From SpSt-398 sp041752235 (lineage in GTDB: Bacteria > Bacteroidota > Bacteroidia > Chitinophagales > Chitinophagaceae), in contig JBGSHM010000006.1 of assembly GCA_041752235.1 (NCBI GenBank), forward strand, positions 1 through 64,000: DNA of 64,000 nt, in the 5' to 3' direction. Positions 1-9,082 of this stretch are shown here, piece by piece. Under the pieces are notes generated by a model, which was not told the origin of the DNA, ran no database searches, and saw only the letters and a program-made list of their open reading frames with translations. The position numbers and the translations under genes are program-made. Positions within the stretch are counted from its first letter, which is position 1, and every line of letters starts with the position of its first letter.

Positions 1-110
1 GAGACCAGAGGTCTCGCACAGCAGGTCTCGCACAGCGGCCTCCGACATCCGTCATCCAACATCCATCATCCATCATCCATCATCCAACCTCCAACTCCCA
101 ACCCCACACA
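1..110. repeat. Short direct repeat followed by CATCCATCAT-type simple repeat
   Basis: GGTCTCGCACAGC occurs twice, at 10-22 and 24-36, and GAGACC at 1-6 can pair with the first copy. From about 45 to 95 the DNA is a run of CATCC/CATCAT words. Similar words recur in inverted form around 35.9-36.2 kb and 40.1-40.4 kb, so this is probably the right half of another intergenic repeat whose left half lies outside the window. Confidence 0.6.
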
Positions 111-115
111 TTCCG

Positions 116-123
116 TATCTTCG
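116..123 (+). promoter_or_regulatory. -7 promoter box of pyrF (TATCTTCG)
   Basis: TATCTTCG differs by one base from the Bacteroidota -7 consensus TAnnTTTG and ends four bases before the pyrF ATG, which implies an almost leaderless mRNA. No convincing -33 TTTG is visible in the upstream simple repeat. Confidence 0.4.
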
Positions 124-127
124 CCGC

Positions 128-949
128 ATGACCCGCCAGGAACTCACGAATCATATTTTCCAGAAAGGTTCTTACCTCTGTGTCGGTCTGGACACCGACC
201 CCCAAAAGATCCCGGATGTTTTGCAATCAAACCCCGATAAGGTCTTTGCCTTCAACAAAGCCATCATTGATGCCACCCGTGATCTTTGTGTCAGTTACAA
301 GATAAATACTGCTTTTTATGAAGCCTTGGGCGCAAAAGGCTGGGAAGTAATGGAAAGAACCGTCGCCTATATTGGTACAGACCATTTTCTGATCGCTGAT
401 GCCAAACGCGGCGATATCGGCAACACTTCCGATCAATATGCACGGGCCTTCTTTGAAACCATTCCTTTTGATGCCATCACAGTAGCACCTTATATGGGTG
501 AGGACAGTGTGAAACCTTTTCTCCAATACCAGGGTAAATGGGCGATCGTACTGGGATTAACCTCCAATACCGGTGCCCGCGATTTTGAACTCCAACCCAG
601 TGGGGAGGAACTCCTATATGAAAAAGTACTCAGTACTGTTTCCAAATGGGGAACTCCGGAAAACCTGATGTTTGTCGTTGGAGCTACTCAGGCCGATGCC
701 TTTATCAATATCCGTAAACGGACCCCTCATCATTTTTATCTGGTACCGGGAGTAGGATTTCAAGGTGGAAGCCTGAAGGAAATCTCTGAAAAGGCCATGA
801 TCGGGGATGGCGGCATATTAGTCAATGTCAGTCGCGCCATTCTTTATGCCTCCGAAAAGGATGATTTTGCCACCGAAGCCCGCGCTATAGCGCTGCAATA
901 TCAACAGGAGATGGCTGGCTACCTAAAGAAACTGCCCAGAGGCCTATAG
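128..949 (+). CDS. pyrF: Orotidine 5'-phosphate decarboxylase (type 2)
   Basis: This cytosolic enzyme decarboxylates OMP to UMP, the last step of de novo pyrimidine synthesis. The 273-residue length fits the long type-2 PyrF subfamily rather than the short E. coli type. The N-terminus has the GLDTDPQKIP strand and the catalytic Asp-Lys-Asp region reads DAKRGDIGNTS near residue 91. The C-terminal phosphate-binding part has GVGFQGG and GILVNVSRAI. The ATG at 128 follows a -7-like promoter box by four bases. No other pyrimidine gene lies nearby, so it appears to stand alone upstream of an acyl-CoA dehydrogenase. Confidence 0.96.
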   Translation: MTRQELTNHIFQKGSYLCVGLDTDPQKIPDVLQSNPDKVFAFNKAIIDATRDLCVSYKINTAFYEALGAKGWEVMERTVAYIGTDHFLIADAKRGDIGNTSDQYARAFFETIPFDAITVAPYMGEDSVKPFLQYQGKWAIVLGLTSNTGARDFELQPSGEELLYEKVLSTVSKWGTPENLMFVVGATQADAFINIRKRTPHHFYLVPGVGFQGGSLKEISEKAMIGDGGILVNVSRAILYASEKDDFATEARAIALQYQQEMAGYLKKLPRGL

Positions 950-1016
950 CTAAAAGCTAATAGCTAATAGCTATTAACTTTTAGTACCTAAATTTGCACC
1001 ATAAAACTTCTTGCTC

Positions 1017-2201
1017 ATGGCTGCCCGTACAGACCTTTTTCAAAGCCCGGATTATTTTCAGATTGACGAGTTACTGACCGAAGAGCACAAGCTGATCCGT
1101 GAATCAGTAAGGAATTATGTAAAAAAAGAGATATCTCCGATCATTGAGGATTATGCCCAGCGCGCCGAGTTTCCCCAATTCATCGTTAAGCAAATGGGTG
1201 ACTTGGGATGCTTTGGACCTACTGTTCCGGTAGAATATGGTGGAGGAGGATTGGACTATATCAGTTATGGATTGATGATGCAGGAACTGGAAAGAGGCGA
1301 TAGCGGCGTAAGATCTACGGCCTCTGTGCAAGGCTCGCTTGTAATGTTTCCCATCTATGCCTACGGCAGTGAAGCCCAACGAAAAAAATACCTGCCAAAA
1401 CTGGCCTCTGGTGAATGGCTGGGTTGCTTTGGTTTAACCGAGCCCAATCATGGCAGTGACCCAAGTAGCATGTTGACGAATATCCGTGATGCAGGCGACC
1501 ATGTCATTCTTAACGGGGCAAAAATGTGGATCAGCAATGCGCCTTTTTCGCAGGTTGCTGTTGTATGGGCTAAGGATGAAGAAGGTATCATCCGTGGACT
1601 GATCGTTGAAAGGGGCATGGAAGGTTTTTCCACGCCTACGACCCATGGTAAATGGAGTCTTCGTGCCTCGGCTACCGGTGAATTGGTTTTTGATAATGTA
1701 AAAGTGCCCAAGGAAAATATCTTTCCGAATGTACAGGGATTAAAAGGTCCCCTCGGATGTTTGACCAAGGCTCGTTTTGGAATCGCCTGGGGAACGATCG
1801 GTGCCGCGATGGACTGTTATGATACGGCCCTGCGTTATGCCAAAGAGCGGGTGCAATTTGGTAAGCCCATTGCCGGTTTTCAATTGCAACAGAAGAAGCT
1901 TGCCGAGATGGTCACGGAGATTACCAAAGCGCAATTACTCAACTGGCGTGTAGCGGTACTGATGAGCGAAGGCCGAGCCACTCCTCAGCAAGTATCCATG
2001 GCCAAACGCACCGGTTGCGAAGTGGCTCAGCAGGTATGTCGGGATGCCCGGCAGATTTTGGGTGGCATGGGCATTACCGGCGAGTACAGCATTATGCGCC
2101 ATATGATGAATATCGAAAGTGTGATCACGTACGAAGGCACCCATGATATACACCTGCTCATTACGGGAATGGATATCACAGGAATCAACGCCTTCAAATA
2201 A
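1017..2201 (+). CDS. Acyl-CoA dehydrogenase, glutaryl-CoA dehydrogenase-like
   Basis: This FAD enzyme should oxidise, and probably decarboxylate, glutaryl-CoA in lysine and tryptophan breakdown, or oxidise a similar short acyl-CoA. Visible family features are the FAD/substrate motif GLTEPNHGSDP, the C-terminal-domain motif RVQFGKPIAGFQ, and the catalytic glutamate in TYEGTHDIH near residue 370, a sequence typical of GCDH. Its 394 residues match the family. I start at the ATG at 1017 rather than the in-frame TTG at 1011. A TAAATTTG box at 989-996 places transcription start shortly before it. aroK follows after 14 bases, so cotranscription is likely. Glutaryl specificity is inferred from motifs only. 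Confidence 0.88.
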   Translation: MAARTDLFQSPDYFQIDELLTEEHKLIRESVRNYVKKEISPIIEDYAQRAEFPQFIVKQMGDLGCFGPTVPVEYGGGGLDYISYGLMMQELERGDSGVRSTASVQGSLVMFPIYAYGSEAQRKKYLPKLASGEWLGCFGLTEPNHGSDPSSMLTNIRDAGDHVILNGAKMWISNAPFSQVAVVWAKDEEGIIRGLIVERGMEGFSTPTTHGKWSLRASATGELVFDNVKVPKENIFPNVQGLKGPLGCLTKARFGIAWGTIGAAMDCYDTALRYAKERVQFGKPIAGFQLQQKKLAEMVTEITKAQLLNWRVAVLMSEGRATPQQVSMAKRTGCEVAQQVCRDARQILGGMGITGEYSIMRHMMNIESVITYEGTHDIHLLITGMDITGINAFK

Positions 2202-2215
2202 ATGGAAATGACACC

Positions 2216-2725
2216 ATGAAAATATTTCTCATCGGATTCATGGGCTCGGGTAAGACCCACACCGGCCGGCTGATCAGCCAGAAACTCGGGCTTCCTTTTT
2301 TTGATCTCGATGAGCAAGTGGTCAATCATCAGGAAAGATCCATCAACGAAATATTTGAAAAAGAAGGGGAAGAATTTTTTCGCCAAACAGAAAAGGAAGT
2401 ATTGCATATACTCACCGAAAGCCACGAAGCCTTTGTCATGGCTACGGGTGGTGGAGCCCCCTGTTATTATAACAATATTGGATACATGAAAGAGGCAGGC
2501 CTCACCGTTTGGATCAATACACCCACCGAAATACTCTTTCAACGCTTGGTAAAAGAAAAGGATGAGCGTCCCTTACTTCGCGAACTTTCGGATGACCAGT
2601 TGCGATCATTTATCCAGAAAAAAATAGGAGACCGACGGATCTACTACGAACAAGCCGATGTGATCATTCAGGAAGAAGATGGGGACCGTCTGGACATGAT
2701 CCTGCAAAAAATCTTACATGCATAA
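2216..2725 (+). CDS. aroK: Shikimate kinase
   Basis: Shikimate kinase phosphorylates shikimate at the 3-position in the chorismate pathway, in the cytosol. The protein has 169 residues, the usual size. The P-loop GFMGSGKTHTGR lies at residues 7-18, the shikimate-binding FFDLDEQV segment follows near residue 30, the GGGAPC motif is near residue 80, and the lid carries DERPLLRE. It starts 14 bases after the acyl-CoA dehydrogenase gene and its last eight bases overlap the DUF423 gene, which suggests a three-gene transcript. The neighbours are not functionally related to aromatic synthesis. Confidence 0.96.
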   Translation: MKIFLIGFMGSGKTHTGRLISQKLGLPFFDLDEQVVNHQERSINEIFEKEGEEFFRQTEKEVLHILTESHEAFVMATGGGAPCYYNNIGYMKEAGLTVWINTPTEILFQRLVKEKDERPLLRELSDDQLRSFIQKKIGDRRIYYEQADVIIQEEDGDRLDMILQKILHA

Positions 2726-3116
2726 ACGCTACATCAGTATGGGAGCCGCTCTGGCCGGGTTGGCTGTGGCCCTGGGTGCTTTTGGGGCACATGGGTTAAA
2801 AAAATTGGTTCCACCTGAAACGGTTGATACATTCCAGACAGGGGTACAATACCAAATGATCCATGCACTGGCCCTGATACTTGCCGGGATTTTAGTAGAA
2901 AAATTCTCATCGCGGTTCCTGTCCTATGCCGCCATTTGTTTTGGACTGGGGATATTGCTTTTTTCAGGGTCACTTTATCTGCTAACATACCTCAAAACTA
3001 CTTCTACGATTGGAATGGGTGGATGGGGATTGATCACCCCGGTGGGAGGATTGGCTTTTATCCTGGGTTGGGTATTTGTGGTGTGGGCTGTTGTAAAAGC
3101 ACCTTATAAAGGATAG
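2718..3116 (+). CDS. DUF423 family inner-membrane protein
   Basis: This is a 132-residue protein of the DUF423 (YgdD/TMEM256-like) family, whose function is unknown. It opens with the family signature MGAALAGLAVALGAFGAHGLK and has about four hydrophobic helices, with the middle one carrying GILLFSGSLYLL and the last one GWVFVVWAVV. The start overlaps the end of aroK by eight bases, so translation is probably coupled. The 3' end overlaps the convergent histidine kinase gene by 13 bases, leaving no room for a terminator between the two. Confidence 0.9.
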   Translation: MHKRYISMGAALAGLAVALGAFGAHGLKKLVPPETVDTFQTGVQYQMIHALALILAGILVEKFSSRFLSYAAICFGLGILLFSGSLYLLTYLKTTSTIGMGGWGLITPVGGLAFILGWVFVVWAVVKAPYKG

Positions 3117-5020
3117 ACCAGGCTGGTGACCGTGCCATTCCGGTTCTCAATAAAAAAAGCTCCGCCGATCTTCGCCATTCGCTGAGAGATATTTTTCAAC
3201 CCATTGCCAAATTCACGCAATTTAGCCAGGTCAATTCCTGTGCCATTATCGGTAATGGTGATGATCAGGTCTGTATTGATGCGTATATCAATCTCTACGT
3301 TGGAGGCCTGTGCATGTTTGAGCACATTGTTCAGGCTTTCCTTCACACAAAGAAATATATTCCTCCGTTTGTCGCCGGTCAATTGGCGTTCGGGAATCTG
3401 GGGTGGAGTATTCACTTTGCATTGTACCGGCGTCCCTTCAAAATATTCAATGCTATAGGCCCGGATATAGGAAATGAGATTATCCAGCGTATCGTTACCA
3501 CTATTCATACTCCAGATGATGGCGTTCATCTTATTGAGCACATCATTGGCCGATTGGGAGATCTTTTCCAGTTCTATCGGCACTTCCTGTTTCATTTTTT
3601 TCTTCGCGATCTCACTCATCAGGCGGATGGTGGTCATACCCGAACCCAGTTCATCATGCATATCGGCTGATATACGCTCGCGTTCTTCCTGGTGGGCGGC
3701 CATCACCGCCATTTGTTTCTCCAGTTCCTTTCGTTCATTTTCTATCTTCAGTCGTTCCCGTTCCCGGGTCTGAAGGATGATCTGTTTCCGGTTTTTGTAA
3801 GTAAGGCCAACAAGGAAAAAGATCAATTCAAGAAACAGACCCACCTCATAATAGAAAAGCGAGTTGTAGAAAATGCTGTTGTTTGATCGCAGGGCCGGGA
3901 TAAGGATCAATAATTGGGAAAATACAGAGAAAACGATCAGTAACAGGTTACCCCAAAAAAGGAAACGCAACAATCGGTCATTCCAGTGGCGGGCACTATA
4001 GACCATGAAGATGATGGCCAACAGGATAAGAAAGAATTTGGTGCCATTTTCAACCAGGTTTACCGGCAAATAGGCGGATGTTCCATAATAAAGCACGGTA
4101 TAAGCCAGAATGGCCATCAACACCCAGAGGATACCAAATTTATATAACCGATGGAGAAAGGGGTGGGCTTTTTTAGTGTCCAAAAAATACATCATAAATG
4201 CCAGGTAACAACAGTGACCAATGGCCTGCAATACAAAATCAAGGAAGGTCTCAAACAGATAACTGGTGGGGTTGATCTGGAAATTGAACATGGACTTGGT
4301 AAAGAGCATGGCCCCAAGAAAGAAAGCATACCCGGCATAGAACAGGAATTCACGCGTGGCGCCCATGGCATAAGTGGCCAGCGAAAAGAGGATCATCATC
4401 AACAATAATCCACTAAAGACATAGGTGACCATATCAATGTCCCGGTACTTGTTCAGAAACTGCACCATATAAGGTACATAAAAACTTTCCCGGATCAACC
4501 GGGGAGAAATGACTGTATTGTAGGTTTTTTCATTGGTGAGTACCACCAATACTTCACTGGTATCGCGTCCGGCGATAGAGAGGTACCTGAAACCGATGCT
4601 ATCCGGATGATCGGGCAGGATACGCGGAAAGGCGATGGCTTTTTCACCTGACCTTTTATACAGGTGGATGTCTTTGTAATAAAATCCCGGGAAAAAATAG
4701 AATCCCCTTGCCGTATCACTTTTATTGACCAATAAAAAGCGAACCAATACCTTTTTGGGGTTATCTGCCGGTGTGATCTTGAAATTTTTTGAACTCAGTT
4801 GCTGCCATTTAACAGCAGGCCATTGGTCAATGGTGAAATTGGAGGAGACCAGGGCAAATTGACAAGAACTGAGAATCCGTGAGCCAAATCGGATTGTGTC
4901 AACCTCCACTATTGGGCGTTCCTGTGCCAGGGACCTTAGCGGAAGGACCAGCGTCATGACCAGGGCCAATGACAAGCAATAGCTACGGCACAAAGCCATT
5001 TTTGGGTTAGAAAGCCTCAT
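3104..5020 (-). CDS. Sensor histidine kinase with 7TMR-DISM sensor and HisKA_3 core
   Basis: This is a membrane histidine kinase. A signal peptide (LSLALVMTLVLPLRSLA) is followed by an extracellular 7TMR-DISM-like beta domain of about 170 residues, then seven hydrophobic helices, a coiled coil rich in E/R/K, a HisKA_3 dimerisation helix with the phosphoacceptor His in ADMHDELGSG near residue 455, and a HATPase domain with ITDNGTGIDL. Such kinases sense a periplasmic ligand or envelope state and partner NarL-type regulators. An upstream extension to 5110 is open, but a TATTTTTG box at 5038-5045 lies inside it, so I start at the ATG at 5020; 4999 is also possible. No regulator is adjacent. The only receiver gene in the window is at 30.5 kb. 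Confidence 0.88.
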   Translation of the reverse strand: MRLSNPKMALCRSYCLSLALVMTLVLPLRSLAQERPIVEVDTIRFGSRILSSCQFALVSSNFTIDQWPAVKWQQLSSKNFKITPADNPKKVLVRFLLVNKSDTARGFYFFPGFYYKDIHLYKRSGEKAIAFPRILPDHPDSIGFRYLSIAGRDTSEVLVVLTNEKTYNTVISPRLIRESFYVPYMVQFLNKYRDIDMVTYVFSGLLLMMILFSLATYAMGATREFLFYAGYAFFLGAMLFTKSMFNFQINPTSYLFETFLDFVLQAIGHCCYLAFMMYFLDTKKAHPFLHRLYKFGILWVLMAILAYTVLYYGTSAYLPVNLVENGTKFFLILLAIIFMVYSARHWNDRLLRFLFWGNLLLIVFSVFSQLLILIPALRSNNSIFYNSLFYYEVGLFLELIFFLVGLTYKNRKQIILQTRERERLKIENERKELEKQMAVMAAHQEERERISADMHDELGSGMTTIRLMSEIAKKKMKQEVPIELEKISQSANDVLNKMNAIIWSMNSGNDTLDNLISYIRAYSIEYFEGTPVQCKVNTPPQIPERQLTGDKRRNIFLCVKESLNNVLKHAQASNVEIDIRINTDLIITITDNGTGIDLAKLREFGNGLKNISQRMAKIGGAFFIENRNGTVTSLVYPL

Positions 5021-5037
5021 GGATGGACGGTACCCGA

Positions 5038-5045
5038 CAAAAATA
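5038..5045 (-). promoter_or_regulatory. -7 promoter box of the histidine kinase (TATTTTTG)
   Basis: Read on the minus strand the box is TATTTTTG, an exact TAnnTTTG match. It ends 18 bases before the ATG at 5020. It argues against the longer open frame that begins at 5110. No clear -33 TTTG is seen at the expected spacing. Confidence 0.4.
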
Positions 5046-5119
5046 CAGTTCCCCTTTGGGAAATAAGTGGCAAGGCAATAACACTTTCGTGGTATTTTCG
5101 GGCAAAACAAGGTAAACTT

Positions 5120-5127
5120 TATCTTTG
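5120..5127 (+). promoter_or_regulatory. -7 promoter box of ftsK (TATCTTTG)
   Basis: TATCTTTG matches TAnnTTTG and ends four bases before the ftsK ATG. TTTCG at 5096-5100 lies 19 bases upstream of the box, in the position of a weak -33 element. The geometry predicts an essentially leaderless ftsK mRNA. Confidence 0.5.
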
Positions 5128-5131
5128 CCCT

Positions 5132-7651
5132 ATGGCGAACAAGCTGAAGAAAAAAACGGTGTCAAAGGCTGAAGGGGTGCCCCTGAAGACGGAGAAGGAG
5201 GCAAAACTGGATATCCGGCAGATCGCCCGTGACGAAAGAACCTGGAAGATCGTAGGGGCGCTGTCCTTATTGGTCTCATTGCTGCTTTTCACTGCCTTTA
5301 TTTCCTACTTCTTTACCTGGAAAGAAGACCAGGACAAAGTGCTTCAAGGAGCTTCTATCCTTTTTGAGGACAATATCACCGTCTCCAATCTACTCGGAAG
5401 ATTGGGTGCCCTGACCGCCCACTTCTTTATTTTTAAAGGATTTGGGGTAGCCTCACTCCTGATCTGCACTTTTTTCTTTATCCTGGGAGTAAATCTCCTC
5501 TTTGAAAGAAAGGTCTGGTCACTCTGGCGAAATCTTCGGTATGTCACCATCGGTATGTTGGTACTATCCGTTTCCCTGGCTTTTGTAACGGAAGGAACCG
5601 ATTTCCCCTTTGGTGGCGGCACGGGTCGAATGATCAGTAACTGGCTGATCAACCTGATGGGCATGTTTGGTACGGGACTACTACTCCTCGTTATTGCCCT
5701 GGCCTATATCATCTGGCAGTTTAATCCCAAATTCAATCTCCCGGAAAAGAAAAAAACAGAGACGGTGCCTCCAGGGGAAGAGGAACCAGTGATCACCGAA
5801 ACTGAACCTTTAATTGTCGGTGGTGGCAAAACAATCAATGACCTTTATGCCGATAACAATGCCAAAGGCAATCGCCTGAAAAAGGGCAGCCAGAAAGTTA
5901 TTCCTCCCGTCATCGAAGAACAAGAACCTGTTTTCTCCATCATTGAAAAAGAGGAGGATCCGGCTCCGGTACAAGAACCATTGGAGGAGCCTGAATTTCC
6001 AACGGCCATCGAACTTCCGGTAGAACCCGAGCCCCTTCCCAAAAAGATCATACCTCCCGTGGAGGTTAGTGACCTGGAGCTTGAGATCAAATCCACTCCG
6101 GAAACACATCAGGAAGAAACAGAAAAGACCTATGAAAACCTGCCTCCCTATGAACCAACGTTGGATCTGCGCGATTATAAATATCCTAAGATCGACCTGC
6201 TGGAAAATTATGCCAGCGAAAAGATCGTTCAGGATACCTCTGAATTAGAGACCCATAAGAACCAGATCATTAATACCCTGAAGAACTATGATATACATAT
6301 TCAAAAGATCAGCGCTACGGTAGGCCCTACGGTCACTTTATATGAGATCGTTCCGGCCGCAGGGGTGCGTATTTCCCGGATCAAAAACCTGGAAGATGAT
6401 ATCGCGCTTAGCCTTGCCGCCCTTGGGATACGGATCATTGCACCTATACCGGGTAAAGGAACCATTGGTATTGAAGTGCCCAATATCAAGAAAAGCGTGG
6501 TGAGTATGCGCACCCTGCTTTCCTCCGAAAAATTTCAACACAATACCTATAGCCTTCCCATTGCCTTGGGAAAAAAGATCGATAACGAGAACTACATTGT
6601 TGATCTTACTTCCATGCCTCACTTGCTGATGGCAGGTGCCACGGGGCAGGGTAAATCAGTGGGGTTAAATGCTATTCTTGTTTCACTTTTATATAAGAAA
6701 CACCCTTCTCAATTAAAGCTGATCCTGATCGATCCCAAGAAGGTGGAATTGAGTTTGTACCGGCTGATTGAAAAACATTTCCTGGCAAAATTGCCCGGTG
6801 ATGATGAAGCCATTATTACCGATACCAAAAAAGTAGTGCATACACTCAATGCCCTTTGCATTGAAATGGATAACCGGTATGACCTGCTCAAAGAGGCGGG
6901 AGCCCGGAATATCAAGGAGTACAATGAGAAATTTGTCAAGCGAAAACTAAATCCCCAGAAAGGCCACCAATACCTGCCCTTTATCGTGCTGGTGATTGAT
7001 GAATTTGCCGACCTGATCATGACTGCCGGAAAGGAGATCGAAATGCCCATTGCCCGTTTGGCCCAATTGGCCCGTGCAGTTGGTATCCACCTGATCATCG
7101 CTACCCAACGTCCCTCGGTCAATATCATTACCGGAACCATCAAGGCCAACTTCCCCTCCCGGGTGGCATTTAAGGTTTCTTCCAAGATCGACTCGCGTAC
7201 CATTCTTGATGCCGGTGGCGCCGAGCAACTGATCGGGAAGGGGGATATGTTGATTTCCCATCATGGAGAATTGATCCGTCTTCAATGTGCCTTTGTAGAT
7301 ACACCGGAAGTGGAAAGGGTAGTGGAACATGTGGGTGAACAAAGAGGTTATCCACAGGCCTTCCTGCTCCCGGAATATATTGATGAAAAGGACCTGGAAG
7401 GCCGGGATTTTGACATGAATGAGCGGGATTCCCTATTTGAGGATGCAGCCCGGGTCATTGTGCAAAACCAGATCGGCTCTACCTCCCTGCTCCAACGACG
7501 GATGAAACTGGGGTATAACCGTGCAGGCCGCCTTATGGACCAGCTCGAATCGGCCGGAGTGGTCGGTCCCAGCCAGGGCAGCAAAGCCAGGGAAGTACTC
7601 ATCAAAACCGAAGCAGACCTTAATCAGCACCTCTCTAACCTTAGTTTATAG
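5132..7651 (+). CDS. ftsK: DNA translocase FtsK/SpoIIIE
   Basis: FtsK anchors in the division septum and pumps chromosome termini so that dimers can be resolved. Residues 1-190 contain four or five membrane helices. An acidic, proline-rich linker follows at about 200-340, shorter than in E. coli FtsK. The motor has the alpha domain, the Walker A motif GATGQGKS near residues 501-508 and the Walker B motif VLVIDEFADLI near 620. The C-terminal 70 residues form the winged-helix gamma domain with RMKLGYNRAGRLMDQLE, which reads KOPS-like polar sequences. The length of 839 residues is normal for Bacteroidota. LolA-like gene lies directly downstream, the order commonly seen in this phylum. Confidence 0.97.
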   Translation: MANKLKKKTVSKAEGVPLKTEKEAKLDIRQIARDERTWKIVGALSLLVSLLLFTAFISYFFTWKEDQDKVLQGASILFEDNITVSNLLGRLGALTAHFFIFKGFGVASLLICTFFFILGVNLLFERKVWSLWRNLRYVTIGMLVLSVSLAFVTEGTDFPFGGGTGRMISNWLINLMGMFGTGLLLLVIALAYIIWQFNPKFNLPEKKKTETVPPGEEEPVITETEPLIVGGGKTINDLYADNNAKGNRLKKGSQKVIPPVIEEQEPVFSIIEKEEDPAPVQEPLEEPEFPTAIELPVEPEPLPKKIIPPVEVSDLELEIKSTPETHQEETEKTYENLPPYEPTLDLRDYKYPKIDLLENYASEKIVQDTSELETHKNQIINTLKNYDIHIQKISATVGPTVTLYEIVPAAGVRISRIKNLEDDIALSLAALGIRIIAPIPGKGTIGIEVPNIKKSVVSMRTLLSSEKFQHNTYSLPIALGKKIDNENYIVDLTSMPHLLMAGATGQGKSVGLNAILVSLLYKKHPSQLKLILIDPKKVELSLYRLIEKHFLAKLPGDDEAIITDTKKVVHTLNALCIEMDNRYDLLKEAGARNIKEYNEKFVKRKLNPQKGHQYLPFIVLVIDEFADLIMTAGKEIEMPIARLAQLARAVGIHLIIATQRPSVNIITGTIKANFPSRVAFKVSSKIDSRTILDAGGAEQLIGKGDMLISHHGELIRLQCAFVDTPEVERVVEHVGEQRGYPQAFLLPEYIDEKDLEGRDFDMNERDSLFEDAARVIVQNQIGSTSLLQRRMKLGYNRAGRLMDQLESAGVVGPSQGSKAREVLIKTEADLNQHLSNLSL

Positions 7652-7729
7652 GTGATATACAACCTATTGGGACTAGTACCCGTCATATAGGCGTATTTGC
7701 ATATCTTTGCGGACTTAAAATTTGGATTA

Positions 7730-8389
7730 ATGAAGTCAATCTGGACGATCCTGTTGGTGATCAGTACGATACAAAGTGGCCTGGCGCAGACCAAACCCGC
7801 TACCAATGACCCTGAGGCAAAAAAAATCCTGGATGCGGTTAGCGCCAAATTCAAAACTTTTAAGACCTTAAAATCCACGTTTACCTATAAAGTAGAAAAT
7901 GCACAAGGAAAGGTGTTATCTACCAAGAATGGCACCGTTTTCATGAAAGGCAATAAATACCGGGTAAGCTTTGTGGGTCAGGAGATCTTCTGCGATGGTT
8001 CCAATGTTTGGACCTATGATAATTCAGCCAATGAGGTCACCATCACCAAACTGGATGCTTCAGGCAGTTCCATCACCCCCCAGAAATTATTCACCAACTT
8101 TTACGATAAAGACTTTTTATACAAACTCAACGGTGAAAAAAAGGTAGGTACCAAGACCATCCAGGAAATTGAAATGACCCCTACCGATAAAACCAGGCCC
8201 TTCCATAAAGTTTATATTTCGGTCGACAAAACGGCTAAGACCATCAGCAGCACCAAAGTGTTGGAAAAAGGTGGTAGTACTTATGTGTATTCTGTAAATA
8301 CCATGTCACCCAATACCACCATTGCCGATTCTCAGTTTGTATTTGATGTCAAGAATTATCCCGGTGTGGAAGTGATCGATCTTCGGTGA
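7730..8389 (+). CDS. LolA-like outer-membrane lipoprotein carrier
   Basis: This is a periplasmic protein of the LolA fold that carries lipoproteins from the inner to the outer membrane. A signal peptide ends in SGLAQ near residue 19, and the mature part is about 200 residues, as in LolA. Typical features are the N-terminal KKILDAVSAKFKTFKT helix and the sheet segment with GKVLSTKNGTVFMKG. I start at the ATG at 7730: a TATCTTTG box at 7702-7709 lies downstream of the earlier in-frame start at 7697. It follows ftsK by 78 bases. Homology is recognised by pattern; LolA family members without lipoprotein traffic roles exist. Confidence 0.85.
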   Translation: MKSIWTILLVISTIQSGLAQTKPATNDPEAKKILDAVSAKFKTFKTLKSTFTYKVENAQGKVLSTKNGTVFMKGNKYRVSFVGQEIFCDGSNVWTYDNSANEVTITKLDASGSSITPQKLFTNFYDKDFLYKLNGEKKVGTKTIQEIEMTPTDKTRPFHKVYISVDKTAKTISSTKVLEKGGSTYVYSVNTMSPNTTIADSQFVFDVKNYPGVEVIDLR

Positions 8390-8404
8390 TCGCCGCTTAA
8401 CTTT

Positions 8405-9001
8405 TTATTCTTCTCCCCAGCGATAGGTATTTTGGGAAAGCCCGGCCAGGTCTATCACCCGGTCAACCACTGTGGCGGCAACCTCTTCGATCGTTTTTGG
8501 CCGACTATAAAAGGAAGGAGTGGCTGGACAAATGATCCCTCCTGCAAGGGTCACCGTTTCCATGTTTCGGATATGCACAAGATTATAGGGTGTATCCCGG
8601 ACGACACAGATCAATTTTCTTCTTTCTTTTAATATTACATCGGCCGCACGGGTGATCAGGTCATTGGAAATACCGGTGGCAATACGTCCCAAAGTTCCCA
8701 TCGAACAGGGAATGATGATCAATGTCCCATACCGACCCGATCCCGATGCAAAAGGAGCCATGAAATCGTTCTTGTCCACATACCGGAATGGATATTGGTC
8801 GTAGTGCTCATTTCCAAGCTCTGTTGTCCATACCTGTCGAGCATTGTCGGTCATGACTACCGAGACCTCCTCCCATTGATCTTTTAATAAGACAAGCGTA
8901 TCTAAAAGACATTTGGCATAGATCGATCCACTGGCGCCGGTGATGGCCACCGCGATCCGGTGAAGGGGAACTGGAGTAGTTTGTTGTGGGCGAGCTGTCA
9001 T
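8405..9001 (-). CDS. ubiX: Flavin prenyltransferase UbiX/Pad1 family
   Basis: UbiX makes prenylated FMN from FMN and dimethylallyl phosphate, the cofactor of UbiD-type decarboxylases used in quinone or aromatic acid metabolism. The N-terminal Rossmann motif IAVAITGASGSIYAK, the central IIIPCSMGTLGRIATGIS segment and the RKLICVVRDTP strand are all diagnostic. The protein is 198 residues from the ATG at 9001. A TAATTTTG promoter box at 9007-9014 shows that the longer open frame to 9082 is not the start. No ubiD partner is in the window. The 3' end lies 15 bases from the convergent LolA-like gene. Confidence 0.93.
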   Translation of the reverse strand: MTARPQQTTPVPLHRIAVAITGASGSIYAKCLLDTLVLLKDQWEEVSVVMTDNARQVWTTELGNEHYDQYPFRYVDKNDFMAPFASGSGRYGTLIIIPCSMGTLGRIATGISNDLITRAADVILKERRKLICVVRDTPYNLVHIRNMETVTLAGGIICPATPSFYSRPKTIEEVAATVVDRVIDLAGLSQNTYRWGEE

Positions 9002-9006
9002 AATAA

Positions 9007-9014
9007 CAAAATTA
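9007..9014 (-). promoter_or_regulatory. -7 promoter box of ubiX (TAATTTTG)
   Basis: On the minus strand TAATTTTG fits TAnnTTTG and ends five bases before the ATG at 9001. A TTTA at 9037-9040 lies about 22 bases upstream as a weak -33 candidate. It fixes the ubiX start at 9001. Confidence 0.45.
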
Positions 9015-9082
9015 GATAAGTGTATCGTCGTTGCTGCTAAAGGTTCTTGTAGAATATAATCTACAAAATACTGTTGAAACAT

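Noticed and set aside
1..110. CRISPR-like repeats at the window start and at 33947-33987
   Set aside because: The units are 7-13 bases, lie head to tail without unique spacers, and no cas gene is present.
227..526. Long antisense open frames over pyrF, gcdH-like, ftsK and other genes
   Set aside because: They run opposite to well-conserved genes, lack recognisable domains and have no promoter or ribosome site of their own.
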